A DNA stretch of 64,000 bases from Candidatus Abyssobacteria bacterium SURF_17 (GTDB taxonomy: Bacteria; Abyssobacteria; SURF-5): NCBI GenBank assembly GCA_003598055.1, contig QZKI01000013.1, positions 1-64,000 of the forward strand, given 5' to 3'. The translations under genes were made by a program, and so were the position numbers. Under the pieces are notes generated by a model. That model did not search any database and was not told where the DNA came from. It saw only the letters and a list, made by a program, of their open reading frames with translations. Below are positions 8,074 to 16,334 of this stretch, piece after piece (position 1 is the stretch's first letter; the number at the start of each line of letters is the position of its first letter).

Positions 8074-8232
8074 CCCCGCCGAATTGCTGTTTCCCACATT
8101 CCCACGGAGTGCGTACAGGTGAGACACGCTTCGTCAAATTGAAGCACGAACATGAACCATTTGCAGAACTTGCCTCTCCGCCGCATCTTATAAGCCACTG
8201 TTAATAAAGCACTTACACAATACCGTCCGGTT

Positions 8233-8249
8233 TGGCACACGAGTTGCTT
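8233..8249 (+). promoter_or_regulatory. Sigma-54 (RpoN) promoter
   Basis: TTGGCACACGAGTTGCTT carries the GG (-24) and GC (-12) elements exactly 10 bp apart, matching the TGGCAC-N5-TTGC consensus. Predicted start is about 8259, 34 nt before the ATG at 8293. Such promoters need an enhancer-binding activator; none is in the window. Confidence 0.75.
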
Positions 8250-8292
8250 TTCTAAAAAAGTGCAAGGACTTTTGGGAGGTTCAGAAATTCGT

Positions 8293-8484
8293 ATGAAGAA
8301 GTTCTACTACATTGCTCTTAAAGAAGGCAGAACATGCGAGGGAATCGTGCGGTGCGACTCCATAGATTCCGCCCGAGAGGAACTGATGCGGGAAGGCTTA
8401 AGGGAGATTAATCTCGCGATACTCCGCTCCGATGCAGTTGATTTCCTCGACATGACCGAACAAACAGAGGGTAGCGCGGGCTAA
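8293..8484 (+). CDS. Small protein resembling the N-terminal domain start of GspF/PilC
   Basis: 63 residues. The pattern KKFYYIALKEGRTCEGIVRC followed by DSIDSAREELMREGLREINL matches the first about 45 residues of GspF/PilC proteins (FxYxALdxxGkxxxGxixaxsxxeAlxxLrxxGlxpvxi). Nothing of the membrane domains follows. ATG 8293 is preceded by GGGAGG, spaced rather far (13 nt). It has its own sigma-54 promoter and a strong terminator, so it forms a complete single-gene transcription unit rather than a broken gspF. Possible roles are a regulator or competitor of a secretion/pilus platform (speculative). Confidence 0.6.
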   Translation: MKKFYYIALKEGRTCEGIVRCDSIDSAREELMREGLREINLAILRSDAVDFLDMTEQTEGSAG

Positions 8485-8547
8485 TCGAAAGCTTGAGGCA
8501 GCACGCGGGACGAACGCTGCGGCACTAGGTCGCGTACCCATTTGTAC

Positions 8548-8592
8548 GAACGATGGGCCGAAGCTGGCATGGTTTGGCCCATCGTTCTTTTT
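8548..8592 (+). terminator. Strong intrinsic terminator
   Basis: GAACGATGGGCC (8548-8559) and GGCCCATCGTTC (8576-8587) form a perfect 12-bp stem followed by TTTTTG. It ends the sigma-54-driven small gene. Nothing else is seen in 8485-8703. Confidence 0.9.
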
Positions 8593-8703
8593 GTTTCTTT
8601 TGGAAAGCGCTTGAACCGGCCGACGTCTTGCGGTTAAGAGAGCAAGGGGAAAAGGGAATAGACGAAACGGGCAGAATACATGCAGTGACTCTCGACTGCT
8701 TGT

Positions 8704-9681
8704 CTACTTCAAGTATTCGTATACGCCGCCCGATGTGCTCATGATAAGCTGGTCTTTCTCGCTGCTCGATTTTTCGATCACTTCGAGCGATTGGAGGAAC
8801 TTATAGAACTCTTCGTGAGCGGCGTAGGCCTGCGCATAGATGGCGGCCGCCTGGGCATCACCCCTGCCCTTGGTTGTCTCCGCCTCTTTATACGCATCGG
8901 CAAGCATTATCTTGACGGTTTTGTCGGTTTCGGCGCGTATCTTGGCCGCTTCCTCTTCACCTTCGGAACGATACTGCTTTGAGATACGCGCACGCTCGGC
9001 GATCATCCGGTCAAAGATCGCATTCAAGTTTTCTTGTGGGAGGTCTGCCCGCTTGATTCGGACGTCGATCACCTGAATGCCGTATCGACGGGAAGCGTCG
9101 TCGGCCTTTTTGGTAACCGCATTCATGATGGCTTCGCGACCCGTCGTAATCTGTTCCTTGAGGGTGGGAATATTCTCCGTCCTTACGATCTCGACAAGAT
9201 TGCTCTTCGCAAGCTCTTCCCGAAGCACAGAGTAGATGATATCGTCAAGCCGGGCCTGAGCCCCGTGTTCCGTGCGGACCGTCTGGATGAACCAGAGGGA
9301 GTTGACAATGCGCCATCGGGCGAAGTTATCCACCAGGAGGTGCTTCTTATCCTTGGTGACGATGTCAGTGGGCTGCGAGTCGTACTCGAGCACCCTGTCC
9401 TCCATAATGATCACCTTCTGAAGGAACGGAATCTTCATGTAAAGGCCGGCGCCCTGTTTCACGGTGAGGTCGGTTTTCTTCTCCTGCTCATAGGCCCGGA
9501 GGGCCTTATCGAAGTCTGCGCGCATCTCCTCGGGGAGAGACCCAAGAATGATGATAACCGGCTCGCCAAAGAACGTTATCACTGCCTGCTTTGTCTCATC
9601 GACAATGAAAAACGCGCCCGAGAGCAGGATAATCCCGAACACCACCGCAATGACTGCTATGACCGCCACCGGTCGCTTCAT
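8704..9681 (-). CDS. hflC: HflC, SPFH/prohibitin-family modulator of FtsH
   Basis: 325 residues. N-terminal membrane anchor (VAVIAVIAVVFGIILLSGAF), then an SPFH domain in the periplasm beginning IVDETKQAVITFFGEPV. The helical region contains the HflC signature RIKRADLPQENLNAIFDRM, then RSEGEEEAAKIRAETD. HflC pairs with HflK to form a cage around the FtsH protease. The N-terminal loop holds an insertion (EEMRADFDKALRAYEQEKKT), as in many non-enteric HflC proteins. It overlaps hflK by 4 bp (9678-9681), so it is translationally coupled. Confidence 0.93.
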   Translation of the reverse strand: MKRPVAVIAVIAVVFGIILLSGAFFIVDETKQAVITFFGEPVIIILGSLPEEMRADFDKALRAYEQEKKTDLTVKQGAGLYMKIPFLQKVIIMEDRVLEYDSQPTDIVTKDKKHLLVDNFARWRIVNSLWFIQTVRTEHGAQARLDDIIYSVLREELAKSNLVEIVRTENIPTLKEQITTGREAIMNAVTKKADDASRRYGIQVIDVRIKRADLPQENLNAIFDRMIAERARISKQYRSEGEEEAAKIRAETDKTVKIMLADAYKEAETTKGRGDAQAAAIYAQAYAAHEEFYKFLQSLEVIEKSSSEKDQLIMSTSGGVYEYLK

Positions 9682-10703
9682 TGCTTCTTCTCTCCGCCGG
9701 GCGAGGTGAGTTGATTCAAGTTTATGACATTCACCTGCTCATCTACTATCACCTTCTGAAACCGCGGGAGCACCGTCTTCATGGTTTCCAGGTACAGGCG
9801 CTCCTTCGTGACCGACCTGGCTTTTTCATATTCCTTTGCCAGTGCCAGGAAGCGGGACGCGTCGCCCTCGGCCCTCGCTATGCGCTCCCGCTCATATGCC
9901 TCGGCTTCTCTCAAGAGCTGGGCCGCTTGCCCGCGCGCTTTCGGGATCTGCTCGTTCTGATATCCGCGGGCGGTATTGATGATTCGGTCACGGTCTTCTT
10001 TCGCAGTGGCCACATCTTTGAAGGCATTGGCAACCTCGCGGGGCGGCTGAACGTCCTGGAGCTGAACCGCAATGATTTGGACTCCCACCCCATACAGGTC
10101 GGCCATCGACTGAATTTTCGCAGCTATCTCGAATTGAATCTCCGTCTTGCCGATGGTCAATGTGTCATCGATGAGTCGATTGCCCACAACCTGCCGCTGC
10201 GCAGCTTCGGCCAGGTCGTGAAGCGTCTCATCCGGCTCGATGACGTTGAACAAGTAGGCGACCGGGTCGAGTATCTTGTATTGCACGATCATACTGCTGT
10301 TGACAACGTTCTCGTCGCCGGTCAGCATCTGGGCTTCTTTCAGCATGGCGGGGTCATTGCTCGAATCGCGATACTGCGCCGGAGGGCCCTGCGTCTTTGT
10401 CCGGAATCCTATCTCCAGCCGCTTGACTTCCGTCACTTTCGGGAGTTTGACCGTCTGGATTGGCCACGGAAGCTTGAAATGAAGGCCTGGCGAGGTTGAG
10501 GACGTGTACTTACCGAAGGTTTGGATGATTCCCTCTTCGTCGGGATCCACGATGTAGACAGGCCCTCCGAAGATAAGCCACACGAGAAGCATGAGCAAGA
10601 AAATGATAGGACCGACTTTAGAAGGGGATATATTGATACGTATCTCGCGGCGAAGGTTGCTGATATCGAAAACTTCGTCCCTGTCAGGTCTCCGCGGATT
10701 CAT
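9678..10703 (-). CDS. hflK: HflK, SPFH-family partner of HflC
   Basis: 341 residues, shorter than enteric HflK because the Gly-rich N-terminus is reduced to about 30 charged residues. One transmembrane helix (IIFLLMLLVWLIFGGPVYI) leads into an SPFH domain (PDEEGIIQTFGKY, SPGLHFKLPWPIQTVKLPKV) and a long helix with AKEDRDRIINTARGYQNEQI. Its N-terminal start ATG 10703 lies only about 8 nt from the -10 box of the best promoter, with no Shine-Dalgarno, so the mRNA may be leaderless. It is the first gene of an hflK-hflC operon. Confidence 0.93.
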   Translation of the reverse strand: MNPRRPDRDEVFDISNLRREIRINISPSKVGPIIFLLMLLVWLIFGGPVYIVDPDEEGIIQTFGKYTSSTSPGLHFKLPWPIQTVKLPKVTEVKRLEIGFRTKTQGPPAQYRDSSNDPAMLKEAQMLTGDENVVNSSMIVQYKILDPVAYLFNVIEPDETLHDLAEAAQRQVVGNRLIDDTLTIGKTEIQFEIAAKIQSMADLYGVGVQIIAVQLQDVQPPREVANAFKDVATAKEDRDRIINTARGYQNEQIPKARGQAAQLLREAEAYERERIARAEGDASRFLALAKEYEKARSVTKERLYLETMKTVLPRFQKVIVDEQVNVINLNQLTSPGGEKKQ

Positions 10704-10711
10704 TACAATGC

Positions 10712-10740
10712 ATTATAGCAAATGAGTGGCATACATGCAA
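10712..10740 (-). promoter_or_regulatory. Promoter of hflK-hflC
   Basis: Minus-strand TTGCAT (10735-10740), 17-bp spacer, TATAAT (10712-10717). Transcription is predicted to begin within about 3 nt of the hflK ATG at 10703. Confidence 0.7.
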
Positions 10741-10765
10741 CCGCCCACGGAATTCTTCGCTTGAC

Positions 10766-10794
10766 TTGACTTTTTCCGGATCGAACCCTATAAT
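10766..10794 (+). promoter_or_regulatory. Promoter of the HNH gene
   Basis: TTGACT (10766-10771), 17-bp spacer, TATAAT (10789-10794). A second TTGACT overlaps at 10761. It is divergent from the hflK promoter. Confidence 0.75.
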
Positions 10795-10819
10795 GATTTT
10801 GCTGGAGGGAGAGTTCTAA

Positions 10820-11410
10820 ATGCTCAACGAAAGCGTACTCATACTCAATCGCTCATGGATAGCCGTCAACGTCGCAAATGTCAGGCGGGCCCTCACCCTG
10901 GTGTATCAGGGATATGCAAAGGTCGTGTCGCCTGAAGATTTTTCGACGTACGATTTCGACGACTGGAGAGAGCTCTCCAAAGCAGCCGACGACTACTGTA
11001 TCCACACAATAAACTTCAAGATCAAGATACCGGAAGTCATTGTTCTTACGGTTTTTAACGGCGTGTATCGGCGGGACATAAAGTTTTCGCGTCGCAATAT
11101 CTTCGAACGTGACAAGAACACATGCCAGTATTGCGGGAGAAAGTTCAAGAAGTGGGAACTTACACTTGACCACGTCGTACCCCGTAGTCTGGGTGGGCGC
11201 TCAACGTGGGAGAATCTTGTGCTTGCATGCGTTCCTTGCAACGTGAAGAAGGGAAATCGAACGCCTGAAGGTGCCACTCTGCCGCTCATCCGCAGACCCC
11301 GCAAGCCACGCTGGCTCCCATATTCGGGAGAAAGTCTGTCCTTGGTCGTAAAGCCGAGCTGGCAGAAATTCGTTGACGCCGCGTACTGGGACGTTGAACT
11401 GAAGGATTAG
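10820..11410 (+). CDS. HNH endonuclease-family protein
   Basis: 196 residues. The HNH nuclease core is intact: DKNTCQYCGRKF, LTLDHVVPRSLGGRSTWENL, then LACVPCNVKKGNRTPEGA, with two CxxC pairs for structural zinc. The N-terminus (SVLILNRSWIAVNVANVRRA) is the domain typically found in the widespread stand-alone HNH proteins whose role is unknown. There is no restriction or phage gene nearby, so this is likely a housekeeping relative, not a defence or homing enzyme. GGAGGGAGAG precedes the ATG, and promoter and terminator flank it. Confidence 0.9.
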   Translation: MLNESVLILNRSWIAVNVANVRRALTLVYQGYAKVVSPEDFSTYDFDDWRELSKAADDYCIHTINFKIKIPEVIVLTVFNGVYRRDIKFSRRNIFERDKNTCQYCGRKFKKWELTLDHVVPRSLGGRSTWENLVLACVPCNVKKGNRTPEGATLPLIRRPRKPRWLPYSGESLSLVVKPSWQKFVDAAYWDVELKD

Positions 11411-11477
11411 CCTTGCCGAGTCCGCTCTCGTCGGTGAGGGCGGGCGCACTGCTCCGGCTTACAGATGACTTTCGTAT

Positions 11478-11506
11478 AAATGGGCCTGATGTTTGCAGGC
11501 CCATTT
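11478..11506 (+). terminator. Intrinsic terminator or attenuator between HNH gene and priA
   Basis: AAATGGGCCTG (11478-11488) and CAGGCCCATTT (11496-11506) form a perfect 11-bp stem with a 7-nt loop. The downstream tract GATTTAT is a weak U-run. It ends 24 nt before priA, so it could reduce read-through into priA. Confidence 0.65.
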
Positions 11507-11530
11507 GATTTATGGCCCGGGAAAGCCGAT

Positions 11531-14002
11531 ATGTCCAACCAGCTCTTTGCGCAGGTTGTCTTCAACCTGCCCTTTGACCATTCCTACACCTATTCCGTCA
11601 GCGAAGATCTCGAGGAACACGTGAAGCCGGGCGTCAGGGTTGCCGTGCACCTTCGCAAACACCTCGCCACCGGTTATGTCGTATCTGTCGGCCCTGAAGC
11701 GCCCGACAAAGATATCAAGCCCATCTGTGACGTGCTCGATTCCGAGCCACTGTTCGATAGCAAGCTCCTATCGCTCACACGCTGGATCGCCCATTACTAT
11801 CTGTGTTCGTGGGGCCAGACACTCGACTGCGCCCTGCCGCCGAGCGTCAGACTTGCTGCGCGCACACATATTTCACTGGTTTCACAGCCCGCCTCGAAGC
11901 TCAACAAGATTCTTTCCGGCCTCCGTGCAAGCGCTCCACGACAATATGACATACTGAAACACATCATCGAGAATAAGAAGCTGACCATCGCGCAGCTCGA
12001 GAAGAAACTCGGGAGCGAAGGGCTGTACGGCTCTATTGCAGCACTGGAGAAACGCGGTGTCATCGCCCGTGAGGCGGTCATTCGGAGACAAGCGGGCGCG
12101 AAACAACTGAGTGCGGTCAGGATCGTCGCGGGCACAGATGTAGGAACCGCCGTCAGCGATCTGGCCAGTTCATCGCCAAAGCAAGCATCCGCCCTCAAGA
12201 TGATCTGCGAGCGAGGCGAAATGCTGACAAGCGAGATTACGCGGGCCACGGACACTTCCTATGACGCAATCCACAGGTTGGTGAAAAAAGGATATGTCGA
12301 GTTGTTCAGCAAGGAAGTCCTTCGATCGTATCAGCAGCATTTCACCGAGGATGCGGCCTTCTTGACCCACACCCTCACGGGGGAGCAAGAGACCGCGCTC
12401 GCGCTCGTGCGGGCTTCTCTCGAGCGAGAGGAATTTCAAACCATCTTGCTCGAGGGGATAACGGGCAGCGGCAAGACAGAAGTCTACCTCCAGGCGATCG
12501 ACCTCGTCGTCAAACAGGGCAAAGGAGCGATTGTGCTGGTGCCCGAGATATCGCTCACGCCGCAGACGGTAGCGAGATTCCGCGCGCGCTTCGGAGATTC
12601 AGTCGCCGTGCTCCACAGCCGCCTCTCTCCGGGCGAACGCTATGACGAGTGGCGGCAAATACGCGCTGGGCTCTATAACATCGTCATCGGCGCGCGGTCG
12701 GCAATCTTCGCGCCGGTACGAAAGCTCGGCCTCATCGTCGTGGACGAAGAGCACGAGGCATCGTACAAGCAGGGAGAAACGCCGCGCTATCAGGCGCGCG
12801 ACGTCGCAATTGTGCGCGCGCGCGATGCGAATGCAGTCGTGCTGCTCGGGTCGGCAACGCCGTCGCTCGAGACCTACAGCAATGTCGAACAGGGAAAATA
12901 TGGGCGTGCGACACTGACGGCGCGCGTGCAGAGCCAGCCCTTACCGAAAATACATCTGATAGACCTGCGCCATTCGAAAAAAGGTCAGACGGTCGAGACG
13001 ATTCTCTCCGACGAGCTGTGCTTCAAGATTGACGAGAAACTGTCTCGCGGTGAGCAAGTGATTATCTTCCTGAATCGACGGGGTTACACGCCGTTTTTTC
13101 TCTGTCCCAAGTGCGGCGTCTCGGTCGGCTGCGCGCATTGCAGCGTGGCGCTCACATACCATGCGAGCGAGAACCGCATGAAATGTCACTATTGCAACTC
13201 CACGCAGCCCGTGCCCGAGCAGTGCCCGCATTGCGGCCACCCGAAGCTCGCAAAGCTCGGCACGGGCACGGAACGCGTGCAGGAAGAACTTGAAAATATG
13301 TTCCAGAAGGCGCGCATTCAGCGGATGGACGCGGACACCACCGCGACCAAATGGGCGCACGAGAAGATTCTGAACTCATTCGAGAAGGGTGACATCGACA
13401 TTCTCGTGGGAACGCAGATGCTCGCGAAGGGATTGGATTTTCCGCGCGTAACGCTCGTCGGCGTCGTGCTCGCCGATGTCGCGCTGAACTTCCCGGATTT
13501 TCGTTCAGCCGAGCGCACGTTTCAATTGCTGATGCAGGTGGCCGGACGCTCGGGTCGCAGCCATCTCGGCGGCGAGGTCATCATCCAAACATATAACCCG
13601 GCGCACTACGCCGTCCAGGCGGCAAAGAGGCATGATTACACGGGATTCTATCGCGAGGAGATGAAGCTGCGGCGACAATTGAGCTTTCCGCCATATCGGC
13701 ATCTTCTGAACGTGCTGGTTGATTCTCCGTCGCAGAAACAAGCGCTCCAGACCATTCGGCGGCTGGCGGAGATACCGAGGGGAATGCAACAGCAGGGCGG
13801 CGCGCGCGGGTTGACGGTGATGGGGCCGTCGGCGGCGCCTCACGCAAAAATCAAAGGGCGATACCGATTTCGCGTCTTGCTGCTCGCCTCGAACACGGGA
13901 CTGCTGAGGTCGCTCGGGCGCGACATCATGGAAGCCCACAGAAAGCTCCGCAGCGCCCACACGCGCCTCACCGTGGACATGGACGCGCTCTCGATGATGT
14001 AG
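11531..14002 (+). CDS. priA: Primosomal replication restart helicase PriA
   Basis: 823 residues, about 90 longer than the enteric enzyme. Order: 3'-DNA-end binding domain (LFAQVVFNLPFDHSYTYSV), a central extension with two winged-helix-like repeats (about residues 115-270), and a superfamily 2 helicase with Walker A GITGSGKTEVY (Lys about 315) and DEEH (Asp 405). The zinc-binding insert has CPKCGVSVGCAHC and CHYCNSTQPVPEQCPHCG; motif VI is QVAGRSGR. I start at ATG 11531 because the upstream in-frame codons lie in the hairpin. PriA reloads the replisome at stalled forks. Confidence 0.93.
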   Translation: MSNQLFAQVVFNLPFDHSYTYSVSEDLEEHVKPGVRVAVHLRKHLATGYVVSVGPEAPDKDIKPICDVLDSEPLFDSKLLSLTRWIAHYYLCSWGQTLDCALPPSVRLAARTHISLVSQPASKLNKILSGLRASAPRQYDILKHIIENKKLTIAQLEKKLGSEGLYGSIAALEKRGVIAREAVIRRQAGAKQLSAVRIVAGTDVGTAVSDLASSSPKQASALKMICERGEMLTSEITRATDTSYDAIHRLVKKGYVELFSKEVLRSYQQHFTEDAAFLTHTLTGEQETALALVRASLEREEFQTILLEGITGSGKTEVYLQAIDLVVKQGKGAIVLVPEISLTPQTVARFRARFGDSVAVLHSRLSPGERYDEWRQIRAGLYNIVIGARSAIFAPVRKLGLIVVDEEHEASYKQGETPRYQARDVAIVRARDANAVVLLGSATPSLETYSNVEQGKYGRATLTARVQSQPLPKIHLIDLRHSKKGQTVETILSDELCFKIDEKLSRGEQVIIFLNRRGYTPFFLCPKCGVSVGCAHCSVALTYHASENRMKCHYCNSTQPVPEQCPHCGHPKLAKLGTGTERVQEELENMFQKARIQRMDADTTATKWAHEKILNSFEKGDIDILVGTQMLAKGLDFPRVTLVGVVLADVALNFPDFRSAERTFQLLMQVAGRSGRSHLGGEVIIQTYNPAHYAVQAAKRHDYTGFYREEMKLRRQLSFPPYRHLLNVLVDSPSQKQALQTIRRLAEIPRGMQQQGGARGLTVMGPSAAPHAKIKGRYRFRVLLLASNTGLLRSLGRDIMEAHRKLRSAHTRLTVDMDALSMM

Positions 14003-14056
14003 GAAAGACGCCGATTGCAGATACAAGGTGTGAATCACGCAAGAGGAGAATCGTGA

Positions 14057-15466
14057 ATGGACGACCGTATGAAACAATCACTGGACGCGATTTTTCGGCC
14101 GCGTTCAGTCGCGATAGTCGGCGCGAGCAACAACCGCGAGCGCTGGGGCTATGGAACAATGCTTAATATGCTCGAAGCAGGCTACCGCGACACGCTCTAT
14201 CCCGTGAACCCGAACGAACAGCAAGTGCAAGGCGTTCGATGCTACCCGAGCATATCGGACGTGCCGGGAGAAATTGACCTCGCAGTAATCGTGGTGAACG
14301 CAGCCGCCGTGCCAGTCGTGATACGCGAATGCATCCGGAAAAAGGTCAAAGGCGGCATCGTCATCACCGCGGGCTTCGCTGAGGTAAGCACCGAGGGTGC
14401 GGAACTGCAAAAGAGTTTGGCGGAGGAGGCGAAGCAGGCCGGCTTTTACTTCGTCGGACCGAACTGTTGGGGCATCTGGAGCTCCGAGGCCAATGTGAAC
14501 ACGTTGTTCTGGGACCTGCCGCCGAAGGGTCCCATCTCGTTCGTCTCTCAGAGCGGTTCGCTGGGCGAATATCTCTACATCGCGACGCAGAGATGCGGGT
14601 ACGGCATCGACAAGTTCGCCAGTTGCGGCAATCAGGCGTGCATCACTTTCAACGATTTTCTCGAATACCTCGGCGATGACCTGGCCACGCGCGTCGTCAT
14701 CGGATACGTCGAGGATGTCGGCGACGGGCGGCGATTCCTTGAAATCGCGCGCCGCGTATCGGCTGAGAAACCACTCCTCATTTACAAGGCCGGAACCACG
14801 CGAGCGGCGGCCCGAGCGGCCCGCTCGCACACAGCCGCGCTCGTGGGCAACGACAGCATCTTCGACGCCGCATGCCGTCAGGCGGGCGCCATCCGCTGGC
14901 ACGATTTCATGGAAATCTTCGACATGGCCGAAGCGCTCTGCTACCAGCCGCTTCCAAGAGGAAATCGCGTGGCGGTGGTATCATCGGCCGGCGGGTTTTG
15001 CGTGACCGCGGCGGAAGCATGCTCGCGCATGGGCATTGAGCTGCCCGAGATGAGCGACGAAGCACAGGCCATGCTGCGAGGGCACATGCGTGGATTCGCG
15101 CCGCCGCCGGTGAACCCAATCGATTGTATCGCGCGCAAGAGCAATGAATCGTACATCGACATTCTTGATGTTGTCGCGCGGCAGGACTACATTGATGGGA
15201 TAATCGCGACTCCGCATCTGGGCCGGTTCAGCCGAACTACAAAGCCGGAAGACATGATACGTCGCATCAAGCTGGCGGAGTCAATCTCCTCGATTCCCGA
15301 GAGGTACGGCAAGCCGCTCGTTTGCGCGAACGAGCACGAGCTGAAAGGGCCGGTGTACGAGATTTATAAGAGCAAGCACATTCCCTTCTTCGACAATCCG
15401 GGTGACTGCGCCAAGGCGATGTATGCACTCGTGAAATATTCAGAGATACGGAGGCGGAAAGCATAG
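14057..15466 (+). CDS. NDP-forming acyl-CoA synthetase, alpha (CoA-binding/ligase-CoA) subunit
   Basis: 469 residues. The N-terminal CoA-binding Rossmann domain starts RPRSVAIVGASNNRERWGYG. The succinyl-CoA-synthetase-like ligase domain follows, with FVGPNCWGIW and FVSQSGSLGEY. The conserved catalytic histidine is in ARAARSHTAALVGND, near residue 257. A third domain (GNRVAVVSSAGGFCVTAAEA) completes the alpha part of acetate-CoA ligase (ADP-forming) enzymes. The ATP-grasp beta subunit is not fused and is not adjacent. Substrate (acetate, branched or aryl acids) cannot be assigned. GAGGAGAATC precedes the ATG. Confidence 0.85.
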   Translation: MDDRMKQSLDAIFRPRSVAIVGASNNRERWGYGTMLNMLEAGYRDTLYPVNPNEQQVQGVRCYPSISDVPGEIDLAVIVVNAAAVPVVIRECIRKKVKGGIVITAGFAEVSTEGAELQKSLAEEAKQAGFYFVGPNCWGIWSSEANVNTLFWDLPPKGPISFVSQSGSLGEYLYIATQRCGYGIDKFASCGNQACITFNDFLEYLGDDLATRVVIGYVEDVGDGRRFLEIARRVSAEKPLLIYKAGTTRAAARAARSHTAALVGNDSIFDAACRQAGAIRWHDFMEIFDMAEALCYQPLPRGNRVAVVSSAGGFCVTAAEACSRMGIELPEMSDEAQAMLRGHMRGFAPPPVNPIDCIARKSNESYIDILDVVARQDYIDGIIATPHLGRFSRTTKPEDMIRRIKLAESISSIPERYGKPLVCANEHELKGPVYEIYKSKHIPFFDNPGDCAKAMYALVKYSEIRRRKA

Positions 15467-15551
15467 GTTCGTCCTACGCCTTACTCGCACGGTCATTGCG
15501 AGCATTTGGCCCCGCACGCGTCGGGATTATGTGTGCAAGAGACATCCCGTT

Positions 15552-15689
15552 TGTCATTGCGAGTGAAGGGCCGTAGGCCCGAGGGTCGCAGACCCGAGCG
15601 AAGCAATCTCTGTGTGTGTATCTTCAATCCTGTCAATGAGATTGCTTCGGTCGCTCGGGTCTGTGACCCTTCGCCCCCTCGCAATGACA
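15552..15689. repeat. Palindromic intergenic repeat, copy 1
   Basis: A long imperfect inverted repeat: left arm 15552-15610 starting TGTCATTGCGAG, right arm 15638-15689 ending CTCGCAATGACA. The left arm holds two units of about 15 bp (GGGCCGTAGGCCCGA, GGGTCGCAGACCCGA). A related copy lies at 59244-59392. The remainder of 15467-15710 has no gene that I can support. Confidence 0.85.
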
Positions 15690-15710
15690 AGGGAAGGGGG
15701 AGCGGTCCCT

Positions 15711-16334
15711 TTACGGCGAGAAGCCTTCTGGATCTCTCGTCGCTGACGCGACGCCTTCTTTGCCCGCAAGAAAACGTTCAGCCATGCGTGCGGCCTTCTC
15801 GTAGAAATCGTTTGCGGCATGCTCCCGAACTCTCTCAAGAAAACGCCGGAGCCACGTGAGCACGTGCTCACTCAGGAATTTCTCTTCTGCTTCGCGGCAT
15901 ATCTCGACTGCTCCATAGTTCTCGTCCATCAGCGCGAAGGCTTGTTTAAGCTTGAGATAACTTACAAATGCAAGCTCGATGGCCACGTGGTCGGGAACAT
16001 CCCGCATTTCCTTCGATGTCTCGAATCCGAACGCCCGGTAAAATGCCGCAACGTCTGCAATTATCACTCCTTTATCGCGCACACCGTCATTCTGATAGTC
16101 AGACTCGTAGGGGGAAACATGGCCTCCGCTGCCGAGCACCGCATGATAGGCGGCCTCGCTGCATGAATCCGCAAGGAGAGTAGCCACGGCACAGGCATCC
16201 GCACGCAGCGCGGGCTCGACTTCTTCGAGTAATCCCTGCGCCGCGAGCGCGACCTCGTGCGAAGGTCGGCGGAACAAAAGCGAAAGAAATTTCCAATTCG
16301 CACCGGCTTCGAGCAGTTCCTTCATGCCGCTCAT
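15711..16334 (-). CDS. TorD/DmsD-type chaperone for the molybdoenzyme
   Basis: 207 residues, all helical. KFLSLLFRRPSHEVALAAQG at the N-terminus and SPYESDYQNDGVRDKGVIIADVAA-type central region match redox-enzyme maturation chaperones (TorD/NarJ-like). The motif VPDHVAIELAFVSYLKLKQA is their signature E-hyd-x-F-M/V helix. These proteins bind the TAT signal or apo-form of the catalytic subunit until cofactor insertion. I start at ATG 16334, which overlaps the stop of the gamma subunit gene (ATGA) and follows GGGAGG. A longer frame upstream is just read-through in the gamma gene. Confidence 0.85.
   Translation of the reverse strand: MSGMKELLEAGANWKFLSLLFRRPSHEVALAAQGLLEEVEPALRADACAVATLLADSCSEAAYHAVLGSGGHVSPYESDYQNDGVRDKGVIIADVAAFYRAFGFETSKEMRDVPDHVAIELAFVSYLKLKQAFALMDENYGAVEICREAEEKFLSEHVLTWLRRFLERVREHAANDFYEKAARMAERFLAGKEGVASATRDPEGFSP

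Noticed and set aside
9325-9340. DnaA-box-like TTATCCACC
   Set aside because: A single imperfect copy inside the hflC coding sequence, with no cluster and no AT-rich unwinding region, so not an origin.
10820-11410. HNH protein as part of a restriction or defence system
   Set aside because: Neighbours are hflK and priA, with no methylase or defence gene, and the protein has the architecture of common stand-alone HNH proteins.
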